Below are positions 1 to 6,242 of a stretch of 10,674 bases of DNA, one piece after another; within the stretch, counting starts at the first letter, position 1, and each line of letters opens with the position of its first letter. The stretch is from Oscillospiraceae bacterium. GTDB lineage: Bacteria > Bacillota > Clostridia > Oscillospirales > Oscillospiraceae. A model generated the notes under the pieces. The model was not told the origin of the DNA and did no database searches. It saw nothing but the letters and a program-made list of their open reading frames with translations. The translations under genes and the position numbers were made by a program. The stretch spans positions 1-10,674 of the forward strand of contig JAITQY010000182.1 in the NCBI GenBank assembly GCA_031288675.1, written 5' to 3'.

Positions 1-1
1 T

Positions 2-1105
2 ATCCTCTGCTACAGCGGTGTAAAGAAAATCGGCAAGGATTATACTATTATCGAAAACCCGCTTGAAGATGACAGCGAATCTGTTTCCGAGCTTCTGAGG
101 CAATACTATATCCAGCGCGGCGTGTGTCCCGGTACGCTGCTCCTGCCGTATCAGCTCACTGACGAAGCCGAATTGTCACGCCTGTTCCAAGAAACTTTCG
201 GACATCCGGTGGAGTTCCTTTCACCGCGTAAAGGCGACAAATACAAACTCGTTAAGCTCGCCTATGACAACGCGTTTGAGGAAGTCATACGCGCTACCAC
301 AAGGCAGGAGCGTGAAAGTAAAACTCTGCTGTGGCTTGAAGAACGCTTGAGTTTGCCTGCTCTTCCCGCCCGCATAGAATCTTTCGATATTTCACACACA
401 GGCGGAGACGAAGTAGTCGGAGGTATGGTAGTATTTAAGGACGCCCGCCCGCTTAAACGCGCCTACCGTCGCTTCAAAATCCAAACTGTCGAAGGCAATG
501 ACGATTACCATTCTATGAAAGAAGTCCTTACACGCCGTATTCAGAGGTTTTTAGACGGTGACGAAAAGTTCTCCCCTCTTCCTGACCTGATTCTTATTGA
601 CGGCGGCGGAACCCTCGCGGCGATGGGTACGGAGCTTGTCCGCAGTATGCTCGGCGCTCAATCCGATCCCGCTGAAGCACGGTCTGAAGCGAAAATCATT
701 ATTGAGGACGAGTTCGGCAACGTCAGCGGTTCGTCCGCGCCGCCTTCCGCTGGCTTACCGCGCGTTTACGGAATGGTCAAGGATGACCGCCACCGCACAC
801 GCGCCCTCGTCGATTGGCAGAATAATGAAATCGCCATCTCTGCGCGTCCGGACGTGTTTAGCTTTATCGGCAAAATTCAAGAGGAAACGCACCGCTTTGC
901 TATCGAATATCACCGGCTGCTCCGTGACAAGGCGGTTACACAGTCCGTTTTGGACGAAATCCCCGGTGTCGGAGACGCGCGTAAGGACAGACTGTTCAAA
1001 CGCTTCAAAAGCGTTGCCGCTATGAAAGACGCACCCATAGAAGAACTAAGCGAAATAGTTCCGCGTAATGTTGCGGAAAAGATAAAAGAGGAATTAAACA
1101 AATGA
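2..1105 (+). CDS. uvrC: UvrABC system protein C, 3' part (5' end outside window)
   Basis: UvrC makes the 3' and 5' incisions beside UvrB-bound DNA lesions in nucleotide excision repair. The frame is open from base 2, so about 367 residues are visible; by comparison with roughly 600-residue homologues I infer that the first 250-270 are missing (GIY-YIG nuclease and UvrB-binding UVR motif). Window residues 1-40 match the region after the UVR motif. The RNase H-like nuclease domain follows: SFDISHT (Asp codon at 386), RRFKI, DDYHSM, LILIDGG (Asp at 599) and EETHRFAI (His at 890), the presumed Asp-Asp-His catalytic set. A C-terminal helix-hairpin-helix pair starts at LDEIPGVG. Two oddities: the usual DGGKG reads DGGGT, and about 30 extra residues lie between it and GMVKDD. 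The stop overlaps the rsmD start (ATGA). The identification is firm. Confidence 0.96.
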   Translation: MLCYSGVKKIGKDYTIIENPLEDDSESVSELLRQYYIQRGVCPGTLLLPYQLTDEAELSRLFQETFGHPVEFLSPRKGDKYKLVKLAYDNAFEEVIRATTRQERESKTLLWLEERLSLPALPARIESFDISHTGGDEVVGGMVVFKDARPLKRAYRRFKIQTVEGNDDYHSMKEVLTRRIQRFLDGDEKFSPLPDLILIDGGGTLAAMGTELVRSMLGAQSDPAEARSEAKIIIEDEFGNVSGSSAPPSAGLPRVYGMVKDDRHRTRALVDWQNNEIAISARPDVFSFIGKIQEETHRFAIEYHRLLRDKAVTQSVLDEIPGVGDARKDRLFKRFKSVAAMKDAPIEELSEIVPRNVAEKIKEELNK

Positions 1106-1644
1106 GAATAGTTTCAGGTACTCTGCGCGGTCGCAGGCTAAACGCCCCTAAGGACGATGATGCGCATATCCGCCCGACCTCCGACCGCGTTAAAGAAGCG
1201 CTGTTCGACGTCATTCAGTTTGATGTGGAGGGCCGCGATGTTCTTGATTTATTCGCCGGAACTGGTCAGCTTGGTATTGAAGCTGCTTCGCGCGGAGCTA
1301 AAAGCGTAACTCTCGTTGACGAATACGCCGGCGCAATTCGCCTTATTCGTGCTAACCTTGAAAAGTGCGGACTTGAGGAAGACCGCAGTATTCATGTGGT
1401 ACAGTCCGACGCGACCGCTTTTCTGCGCCGTCCCGGTAAATTTGATATTATTATCCTTGATCCGCCCTATATGACAGGGCTTATTGAAAAATCATTGGAA
1501 ACGATAATTATGGTTGACAAATTGGAATTTGGTGGTATAATAATTTGTGAATCTGTTGAGCCTAAAGGCGAACTGGACGGATTTGTGTCTAAATCTTATA
1601 AATACGGAAAAACCTATTTAACAAAATACACGAGAAATGAGTAG
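1102..1644 (+). CDS. rsmD: 16S rRNA (guanine(966)-N2)-methyltransferase RsmD
   Basis: RsmD transfers a methyl group from S-adenosylmethionine to the N2 of G966 of 16S rRNA during small-subunit assembly. The 180-residue product has the family's full length. It opens with MRIVSGTLRGRRL and the conserved RPTSDRVKEALFDVI (residues 24-38). The SAM-binding motif I is VLDLFAGTGQLGIEA (47-61), and the amino-methyltransferase catalytic motif DPPY sits at 120-123. The start overlaps the uvrC stop by four bases (ATGA), with a GAGG Shine-Dalgarno at 1088-1091, so translational coupling with uvrC is likely. Its 3' third is noticeably AT-richer than the gene's start and contains a consensus promoter (see 1514-1541). 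rsmD next to coaD is a very common bacterial arrangement, which supports the call. Confidence 0.95.
   Translation: MRIVSGTLRGRRLNAPKDDDAHIRPTSDRVKEALFDVIQFDVEGRDVLDLFAGTGQLGIEAASRGAKSVTLVDEYAGAIRLIRANLEKCGLEEDRSIHVVQSDATAFLRRPGKFDIIILDPPYMTGLIEKSLETIIMVDKLEFGGIIICESVEPKGELDGFVSKSYKYGKTYLTKYTRNE
1514..1541 (+). promoter_or_regulatory. Consensus sigma-A promoter inside rsmD, probably for coaD and downstream genes
   Basis: TTGACA at 1514-1519 and TATAAT at 1536-1541 are both perfect hexamers, 16 bases apart, and TGG directly before the -10 gives an extended -10 element. The predicted start is near 1548, about 130 bases before coaD. The -10 box is made by two consecutive ATA isoleucine codons in rsmD, whereas most isoleucines nearby use ATT. 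The match is seen directly; activity is inferred. Confidence 0.7.
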
Positions 1645-1646
1645 TT

Positions 1647-1661
1647 GCGGGTTTCCCCCGC
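1647..1661 (+). other. Small GC hairpin in the coaD leader
   Basis: GCGGG (1647-1651) and CCCGC (1657-1661) form a 5-bp all-GC stem with a 5-base loop, between the rsmD stop and the coaD ATG. No T-run follows, so it is not an intrinsic terminator. It ends 15 bases before the coaD start, where a ribosome binding site would be expected and none is obvious, so it might affect initiation or RNA processing. Role unproven. Confidence 0.35.
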
Positions 1662-1676
1662 TATCTGAACCCAATC

Positions 1677-2165
1677 ATGAGAACCGCCATTTATCCCGGC
1701 AGCTTTGACCCCATAACACTTGGGCATTTGAATCTTATTAAGCGTGCCTCAAAGACGTTTGATAAGGTTATTGTTTGTGTAATGCGTAACGGCTCGAAAA
1801 ATCCCCTATTCTCTGCAGACGAACGCTTGGAGCAGGTCAAGCGCGTTACCGCTAAGTTCGGCAATGTGGAAGTAGATAGTTACGAAGGTCTCATTGCCGA
1901 CTATGCGCGGCAGTGCGGCGCAAATGTGTTGATTCGTGGATTACGCGCGCTTACGGACTTTGAAAGCGAGTGTATGATGGCTATCGTTAACAAGAAACTC
2001 TATCCGGAGCTTGAAACGCTGTTTCTTGCCGCGGATGAGAAATATATGTACCACAGTTCCAGCGGCGCGAAGGAACTTGCGCGCTTCGGCGCTGATTTGC
2101 GTCAATGGTGTCCGTGGGAAGTAATCGGCGAATTGGAAACCCGAATAAAAGGAGAGTCAAAATGA
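1677..2165 (+). CDS. coaD: Pantetheine-phosphate adenylyltransferase (PPAT)
   Basis: CoaD catalyses the penultimate step of coenzyme A synthesis, joining ATP and 4'-phosphopantetheine to give dephospho-CoA and pyrophosphate in the cytoplasm. The 162-residue product is the usual length for the bacterial enzyme. It starts with the nucleotidyltransferase signature YPGSFDPITLGH (residues 6-17, with TxGH at 14-17), followed by the RGLRALTDFE block (87-96) that contributes substrate- and ATP-binding residues. The C-terminal SSSGAKE (127-133) is a variant of the usual SSSxVKE. ATG 1677 gives the canonical N-terminus even though no good Shine-Dalgarno precedes it. The gap to rsmD is 32 bases, and the stop overlaps the next gene's start (ATGA). 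The promoter inside rsmD is a likely extra source of transcription. Confidence 0.96.
   Translation: MRTAIYPGSFDPITLGHLNLIKRASKTFDKVIVCVMRNGSKNPLFSADERLEQVKRVTAKFGNVEVDSYEGLIADYARQCGANVLIRGLRALTDFESECMMAIVNKKLYPELETLFLAADEKYMYHSSSGAKELARFGADLRQWCPWEVIGELETRIKGESK
2149..2154 (+). promoter_or_regulatory. Ribosome binding site fixing the start at 2162
   Basis: AAGGAG lies seven bases before ATG 2162, inside the end of coaD. It decides the start of the coiled-coil gene against an in-frame upstream candidate at 2105 that would lie deep within coaD. Confidence 0.8.
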
Positions 2166-2692
2166 TTAACGGTAACGAAATCGGCAGCTTTGGTTCGTCT
2201 TCTAACAGCGAATTTGAAGAAGTTATTGAGCTATTGGACAGGCTTCGCTCTGACCTGTTAGAACTTCGCAAAGTTCCCTTAATGGAGGATAAGTACCTTG
2301 TTGACCGGGACGACATCCTTCAAATCGTCGATGACATAAGGGCAAAGTTCCCGACCGAATTCTCCACCGCAAGGCGCATTGTGGAAATGAAGGACGAGCT
2401 TATCTCCGGCGCGAAGCGCGAAGCGGAAGAATTAAAGAACCGCGCAAAAGAAGAAGTCCGCGCCCTTATCGACAAACAGGAGATCGTCCGGCAGGCGCGC
2501 GCGCGCGAAGCTCAGATTGCGGAGATTACCCGTCAGCGCGTTGAGGAAATGAGGAAGAAAGCCGAATCTGACGCGTCGGACATCCGTCAGCAGGCTGCCT
2601 CCGATGTAGAGCAATCTCTGCGGCACGCCGATCAGATACTGGGGCAGGCGCGCGAAGATATACGCAAGGTTTGGAACGGTTTCAAAAAGTAA
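2162..2692 (+). CDS. Small coiled-coil protein of the coaD-linked 'ATPase-like' family
   Basis: This is a 176-residue protein of unknown function. A short, partly hydrophobic N-terminal segment (about 17-64: VIELLDRL, KVPLMEDKYLVDRDDILQIVDDIR) is followed by a long charged helix (about 66-170) rich in Glu, Arg, Lys and Ala, with repeats of the AKREAEELKNRAKEE type that predict a coiled coil. No signal peptide, membrane segment or nucleotide-binding motif is visible. Clostridia commonly carry a similar protein directly after coaD; databases often label it 'ATPase' or V-type ATPase subunit H-like, but I see no catalytic motif to justify that. The layout loosely recalls DivIVA or ATP synthase b-subunit helices, probably by coiled-coil composition alone. 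The ATGA overlap with coaD implies co-translation. The gene is clearly real; its function is open. Confidence 0.85.
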   Translation: MINGNEIGSFGSSSNSEFEEVIELLDRLRSDLLELRKVPLMEDKYLVDRDDILQIVDDIRAKFPTEFSTARRIVEMKDELISGAKREAEELKNRAKEEVRALIDKQEIVRQARAREAQIAEITRQRVEEMRKKAESDASDIRQQAASDVEQSLRHADQILGQAREDIRKVWNGFKK

Positions 2693-2708
2693 GCAAATAC
2701 ATTATATT
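2680..2708 (+). promoter_or_regulatory. Weak candidate promoter before secDF
   Basis: TTTCAA (2680-2685) and TATATT (2703-2708) are 17 bases apart, within the AT-rich 43-base gap and the end of the preceding gene. The -10 is good (5 of 6) but the -35 is poor (3 of 6). It could give secDF some independent transcription; read-through from upstream is equally plausible. Confidence 0.25.
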
Positions 2709-2735
2709 ATATAAACACACAACAGGAGACTAACG

Positions 2736-4940
2736 ATGAAAAAGACTACAATGGGCATTCTTGCCGTCATTATTGTGGTAGCGGTTTTAGCCTATACGGC
2801 ATTTTTAGGCTTAGGTCCTATTCGTCCGCTTGACAAAGGAATTAAACAGGGGCTTGACCTCGTAGGCGGTTCTGAAATTACCTATAAGGCGGTCATTCCG
2901 GAGGGGATGTCTCAATTGGACGTCGATAACGGGCTGGATACCGCTATCACGATGCTTCGCCAGCGTTTGAATGCGCTTGGATATACTGAGGCGAATGTAT
3001 ACCGTCAGACAAGCAACAACGCTATAGTATTAGAGGTTCCGGACGTTCAGGATCCGCAGGAAGCGGTATCTATGCTTGGCGCGACGGCAGTCGTGGAGTT
3101 TCGTGACTATCAGGGCAATATTGTTCTCGACGGCAAAGATATAAAAAGCGCGGCCGCGCAGCAGAGTGAAAACGGTCAAACTGGTATGATCGGCTGGATA
3201 GTCCAGATGGAGCTTACTGACGAAGGTTATCAAAAGTTCAAAGAGGGTACTAAGATTGCGGCTCAGCAGTCAGACGGAAACAACTATGTTGAGATTTTCC
3301 TTGACAACGAATCCATTAGCCGCCCGAACGTAAATGCTGAATATGCGTCTACCGGTATTGACACTAAAACGCCTATCATTGAACTCGGCAACTCCGACCG
3401 CGAATATGCGATTTACCTTGCTGAGATTATCAAAGCCGGTTCGCTGCCGTTCACGCTTGAGACCGGAAGCTTACGTCACATCGGCGCGCAGCTTGGTGAA
3501 GATTCTCTTAACTCCGCTCTTCTTGCCGGTATTATCGGTATCATTCTTGTAATGATTTATATGTTAGTTTTCTATCGTTTGTCCGGATTGATTGCCGATA
3601 TTGCATTGTGCGTTTATATCCTTCTGTTTTTGGTTACGATGTCGGCGATTGGCATTAACCTTACTCTTCCGGGCATTGCGGGACTTGTCCTGACTGTAGG
3701 TATGGCGGTTGACGCTAACATTATCATATATGAGCGTCTGCGGGAGGAGCTTATAGCCGGTCGCGGCTTGAAAGGCGCTATTGACGCCGGCTTCAAGCGG
3801 GCGTTCGGTGCGATTTTTGACGGTAATATTACGACGCTTATTGCGGCTGTTGTACTTTTGTGGCAGGGTACCGGTACGATTCTCAGCTTCGCTAAGACGC
3901 TTGCGGCAGGAGTTATCCTGAGTATGCTGTGTATGCTTATTATTCCGCGTCTCCTGCTGACGGCTATTGCCTCCGGCGGAGTAAGCAACCCGAAGCTGTT
4001 TGCGTCGCTGCCGAAAGAATCTTCTGGCGAAAAGAAACAGTTCAGCTTTATTAAAGCGTTCAAAATTACTAAGATAGTTTCCATTCTGCTTGTTGCGACG
4101 GCTGTTGTAGGCTTAGTCCTATTGCCGTTCGGAACGCGGATTTTCAACCTTGACCACGACTTCATCGGCGGCGTAACTATGGACATCGACATTGGCGAAA
4201 GCGTTAACCGTGATGTTTCCGTCCAAATTGAAGGCATTGCGGCGGAAGTACTCGGATTTGCGCCGTCAAGCGTCAGCCAGTCCGGCAATAACGGCACAAC
4301 GGTTACCATTAAAATGCGCGAAGTTCCTCCGGAAACTTGGGACGCGATTTACCTGACGGTTGCGGAGCAGTTTGGCGGTACGGAGAAGGTCACATTAGTC
4401 TCCTGCGAATCTATTTCGCCGAGCGTTGGTCGTGACATCACCCGAAGCGCTTTTATCTCGACGATTCTTGCGGCGGTACTGATTTTGATTTATGTCGCGT
4501 TCAGGTTTGAGCTTCGCTCCGGCGTTGCGGCTATTGTTGCGCTTATCCATGATGTGTTCGTAGTGCTAAGTTTCTATGTCATTTTCCAAATCCCGATGAA
4601 TATGAACTTTATCGCGGCAATACTGACGGTCGTTGGTTACTCTATCAACGCTACTATCGTTATCTTCGACCGCATCCGTGAGAACAACAAGCGCGGCGGA
4701 GGTCAAACCGGATTTGCCGATACTGTTGACAGAAGCATCCGTGAAACTGTACGGCGTTCAATCGGTACAACCGTAACCACGCTTGCGCCGTTAGTCGTCC
4801 TTATCATTCTTAGCGTGAGCAGCGTCCGTAACTTTGGAATCCCGATCGTCATCGGTTTAGTTACAGGTTGCTATAGCTCTATGTTCCTTACCGGTCCGAT
4901 GTGGAACGCTATGCGCGGGAAAAAAGCAAAAAAAGCGTAA
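2736..4940 (+). CDS. secDF: Fused protein translocase subunit SecDF
   Basis: SecD and SecF form a membrane complex that uses the ion gradient to help SecYEG-exported proteins emerge outside the membrane. Here both are one 734-residue chain, as in Bacillus and many Clostridia. The SecD half has a first membrane helix (about 6-26), the GLDLVGG motif (39-45), an extracellular domain (about 45-250), and five helices including GMAVDANIIIYERLREE (322-338), whose Asp326 is the expected ion-relay residue. The SecF half has a membrane helix at about 446-465, DHDFIGG (473-479), a periplasmic-type domain to about 565, and VGYSINATIVIFDRIREN (633-650). The usual SecF SIND reads SINA, so the corresponding aspartate is Ala639. 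An AGGAG Shine-Dalgarno lies seven bases before the ATG. The C-terminus is lysine-rich (GKKAKKA). A strong hairpin follows the stop. Confidence 0.96.
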   Translation: MKKTTMGILAVIIVVAVLAYTAFLGLGPIRPLDKGIKQGLDLVGGSEITYKAVIPEGMSQLDVDNGLDTAITMLRQRLNALGYTEANVYRQTSNNAIVLEVPDVQDPQEAVSMLGATAVVEFRDYQGNIVLDGKDIKSAAAQQSENGQTGMIGWIVQMELTDEGYQKFKEGTKIAAQQSDGNNYVEIFLDNESISRPNVNAEYASTGIDTKTPIIELGNSDREYAIYLAEIIKAGSLPFTLETGSLRHIGAQLGEDSLNSALLAGIIGIILVMIYMLVFYRLSGLIADIALCVYILLFLVTMSAIGINLTLPGIAGLVLTVGMAVDANIIIYERLREELIAGRGLKGAIDAGFKRAFGAIFDGNITTLIAAVVLLWQGTGTILSFAKTLAAGVILSMLCMLIIPRLLLTAIASGGVSNPKLFASLPKESSGEKKQFSFIKAFKITKIVSILLVATAVVGLVLLPFGTRIFNLDHDFIGGVTMDIDIGESVNRDVSVQIEGIAAEVLGFAPSSVSQSGNNGTTVTIKMREVPPETWDAIYLTVAEQFGGTEKVTLVSCESISPSVGRDITRSAFISTILAAVLILIYVAFRFELRSGVAAIVALIHDVFVVLSFYVIFQIPMNMNFIAAILTVVGYSINATIVIFDRIRENNKRGGGQTGFADTVDRSIRETVRRSIGTTVTTLAPLVVLIILSVSSVRNFGIPIVIGLVTGCYSSMFLTGPMWNAMRGKKAKKA

Positions 4941-4960
4941 AGAAGTTGCAGAATTTCGGC

Positions 4961-4985
4961 AGGGACGCGTCTTTCGCGTCCCTTT
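4961..4985 (+). terminator. Hairpin after secDF, possible weak intrinsic terminator
   Basis: AGGGACGCG (4961-4969) and CGCGTCCCT (4975-4983) form a perfect 9-bp stem with a TCTTT loop. Only TTTAAT follows, so the T-tract is short. It lies 20 bases after the secDF stop and ends 21 bases before the next start codon. It could end part of the transcription after secDF or protect the secDF mRNA 3' end, lowering expression of the methyltransferase. Confidence 0.55.
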
Positions 4986-4993
4986 AATGATAC

Positions 4994-4998
4994 GGAGA
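4994..4998 (+). promoter_or_regulatory. Ribosome binding site fixing the start at 5005
   Basis: GGAGA is six bases before ATG 5005. The in-frame ATG at 4987 is further upstream, has only the terminator-like hairpin before it, and lacks a ribosome binding site, so 5005 is preferred. Confidence 0.75.
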
Positions 4999-5004
4999 AT
5001 CTTT

Positions 5005-5562
5005 ATGGCATTTAATCACCCAGGCGGAGAAAAACTTACACGCCGTCTGCTTACGCTTATGGAGTTGCCTTACGGCGCAAAAATGCTTGACTTCGGATGT
5101 GGGGTCGGCGGAGCTATGCGCCTTGCCGCCAATGACTTCGGGCTGGAAGTAACAGGGCTGGACAGTGACCGCGGTATGGTCAATGCCTGTAAGCTTCAGG
5201 GGCTTAACGTTATACAGGCAAAAAATAACGTTATTGATTTCCCCTCGCTTAGTTTTGACGGAGCGATAGCGGAGTGCGTATTATCGCTTACGGATAACCG
5301 CGCGGAGGCGCTTCACGAGCTTTGGTGCGTACTTCGGAACGGGGGGAAGCTCGGAATCAGCGACGTATTTGAAAAGGGCAGAGAAGAAATCTTGCAAAAT
5401 GAACTTGAAACGGCAGGGTTCAAAGTCCGGGTGTGGGAATATCACTCACGTGAGCTTGGTTCCTACGTTGCACAGGCGATTATGGACGGCAAAGACTGCG
5501 GCGAATTGGAGAAGTACGGCAAGAACACGGGGTACTATTTGGCTGTTGCGGAAAAGCCGTAA
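5005..5562 (+). CDS. Small class I SAM-dependent methyltransferase (DVU_1556-like)
   Basis: A 185-residue class I (Rossmann-fold) methyltransferase that should use S-adenosylmethionine; the substrate is unknown. Motif I is MLDFGCGVGG (27-36), the acidic ribose-binding end of strand 2 is GLDSD (51-55), and the strand-4 region is FDGAIAECVLSL (84-95). The N-terminal HPGGEKLTRR and the C-terminal VWEYHSREL and GYYLAVAEKP resemble, from memory, the small methyltransferase family typified by DVU_1556 of Desulfovibrio, which has an N-terminal PGG, ECVLSLL and WEDHS. Some members of that family occur near selenium or molybdenum enzyme genes, but no such genes are in this window, so I infer no pathway. 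The start at 5005 is chosen for its ribosome binding site. It is last in the + strand run and converges with the DUF4364 gene across a 197-base gap with no clear terminator. Confidence 0.85.
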   Translation: MAFNHPGGEKLTRRLLTLMELPYGAKMLDFGCGVGGAMRLAANDFGLEVTGLDSDRGMVNACKLQGLNVIQAKNNVIDFPSLSFDGAIAECVLSLTDNRAEALHELWCVLRNGGKLGISDVFEKGREEILQNELETAGFKVRVWEYHSRELGSYVAQAIMDGKDCGELEKYGKNTGYYLAVAEKP

Positions 5563-5759
5563 CAGTATGTAACGGCGGTGGTGTCTTACTTTCTCCATTT
5601 GTGATTACGTCAATTATCCGGTTATGTGTTTTACAAATTCAAATACCAATTAAACGGTTCAGTTTTTGCGAATGCCGTGTACGCGGGAATATTAGTTATT
5701 ATGAGGACATCCAAATTATCAGATAAGAGTTAAGATATAAGATGCTCAGTTCAGGAGGG

Positions 5760-6173
5760 TCAGGATTGCGGAAGTGAAGAACCTGGTTTCTTTGAGTTTT
5801 TAAAGACTTTAACCATATGCTCAAGTTTAAGAGCTTTGACAAGCGCGGATATTTTGGGGTCGGCTTTGTTCCGAACGGAGCGCGGTATGTCGCCCTCCGC
5901 AATCGCGCCGTGCGCCTTGCCGCGCTCTGTAGTTTTGTACAATGCGGAGCCGTAGTAATCAACTTCCTCTATGTGACCGGTGTTTATCAGACCGGAGACC
6001 GCCTGCACGGTGTCAAAGTACCCGAATCCTCTGTCAACACCGATAGCCTCGTGGATTTTTCCAATCGAAACCGGATACGGAAGCCTGTTCATGCAGTAGA
6101 GCGTCAGGAGTTTTACCTTTGCCGACGTCCTTATTTGACCCGGAGAAAACAGACGCTTATTTTTTTTGCTCAT
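5760..6173 (-). CDS. DUF4364-like winged-helix protein, short form
   Basis: A 137-residue protein that I assign tentatively to the DUF4364 family of small, presumed DNA-binding winged-helix proteins of Clostridia. Supporting blocks are KVKLLTLYCMNRLPYPVSIGKIHEAI (helix-turn-helix-like, about 15-40), then the second helix and wing YFDTVQAVSGLINTGHIEEV (about 47-66), TTERGKAHG (about 77-85), and GDIPRSVRNK (about 89-98), which recalls the family's ERIPxSIRxKI pattern. The typical family length, as I recall it, is about 170-180 residues, so the C-terminal part is short; the last 25 residues are lysine- and serine-rich. ATG 6173 is chosen over ATG 6188 because AAGGA sits just ahead of it. The second to fourth codons create a run of eight A. 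It lies 69 bases downstream of addA on the same strand, so co-transcription is likely. Regulatory target unknown. Confidence 0.7.
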   Translation of the reverse strand: MSKKNKRLFSPGQIRTSAKVKLLTLYCMNRLPYPVSIGKIHEAIGVDRGFGYFDTVQAVSGLINTGHIEEVDYYGSALYKTTERGKAHGAIAEGDIPRSVRNKADPKISALVKALKLEHMVKVFKNSKKPGSSLPQS

Positions 6174-6179
6174 ATTAAG

Positions 6180-6184
6180 TCCTT
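6180..6184 (-). promoter_or_regulatory. Ribosome binding site fixing the DUF4364 start at 6173
   Basis: On the - strand AAGGA lies six bases before ATG 6173. The alternative ATG at 6188 overlaps this motif region and has no Shine-Dalgarno of its own. Confidence 0.7.
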
Positions 6185-6242
6185 TCATATCATTTATATA
6201 GCAACGGCGGAGTAAGAGCGTTTGCCCTGGGGGATGTCAGCG

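Noticed and set aside
597..1025. Open frame of 142 codons in another frame of uvrC
   Set aside because: It overlaps the conserved UvrC nuclease and helix-hairpin-helix region; the product is Arg/Ser-rich and motif-free.
1647..1661. Intrinsic terminator between rsmD and coaD
   Set aside because: The stem is only 5 bp and no T-run follows it.
2105..2164. Longer N-terminus for the coiled-coil protein
   Set aside because: It would lie inside coaD in another frame, while ATG 2162 has AAGGAG at ideal spacing and an ATGA overlap typical of operons.
3358..3363. TTGACA -35 boxes inside secDF (also near 4725 and elsewhere)
   Set aside because: None has a matching -10 at 16-18 bases, unlike the rsmD, addA and hppA promoters.
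3614..4309. Open frame of 231 codons antisense to secDF
   Set aside because: It is long only because of secDF codon composition. SecDF motifs on the + strand are unambiguous, and the antisense peptide is Ser/Thr/Arg/Pro-rich without motifs.
5563..5759. Shared terminator or small gene between the convergent methyltransferase and DUF4364 genes
   Set aside because: I found no stable hairpin with a T-run on either strand. The partial palindrome near 5675-5690 (CCGTGTACGCGG) has no loop and no T-tract. No short frame has a ribosome binding site.
5817..6215. Open frame of 132 codons on the + strand
   Set aside because: It is antisense to the DUF4364 gene, which has a ribosome binding site and recognisable family blocks; the + strand product has none.
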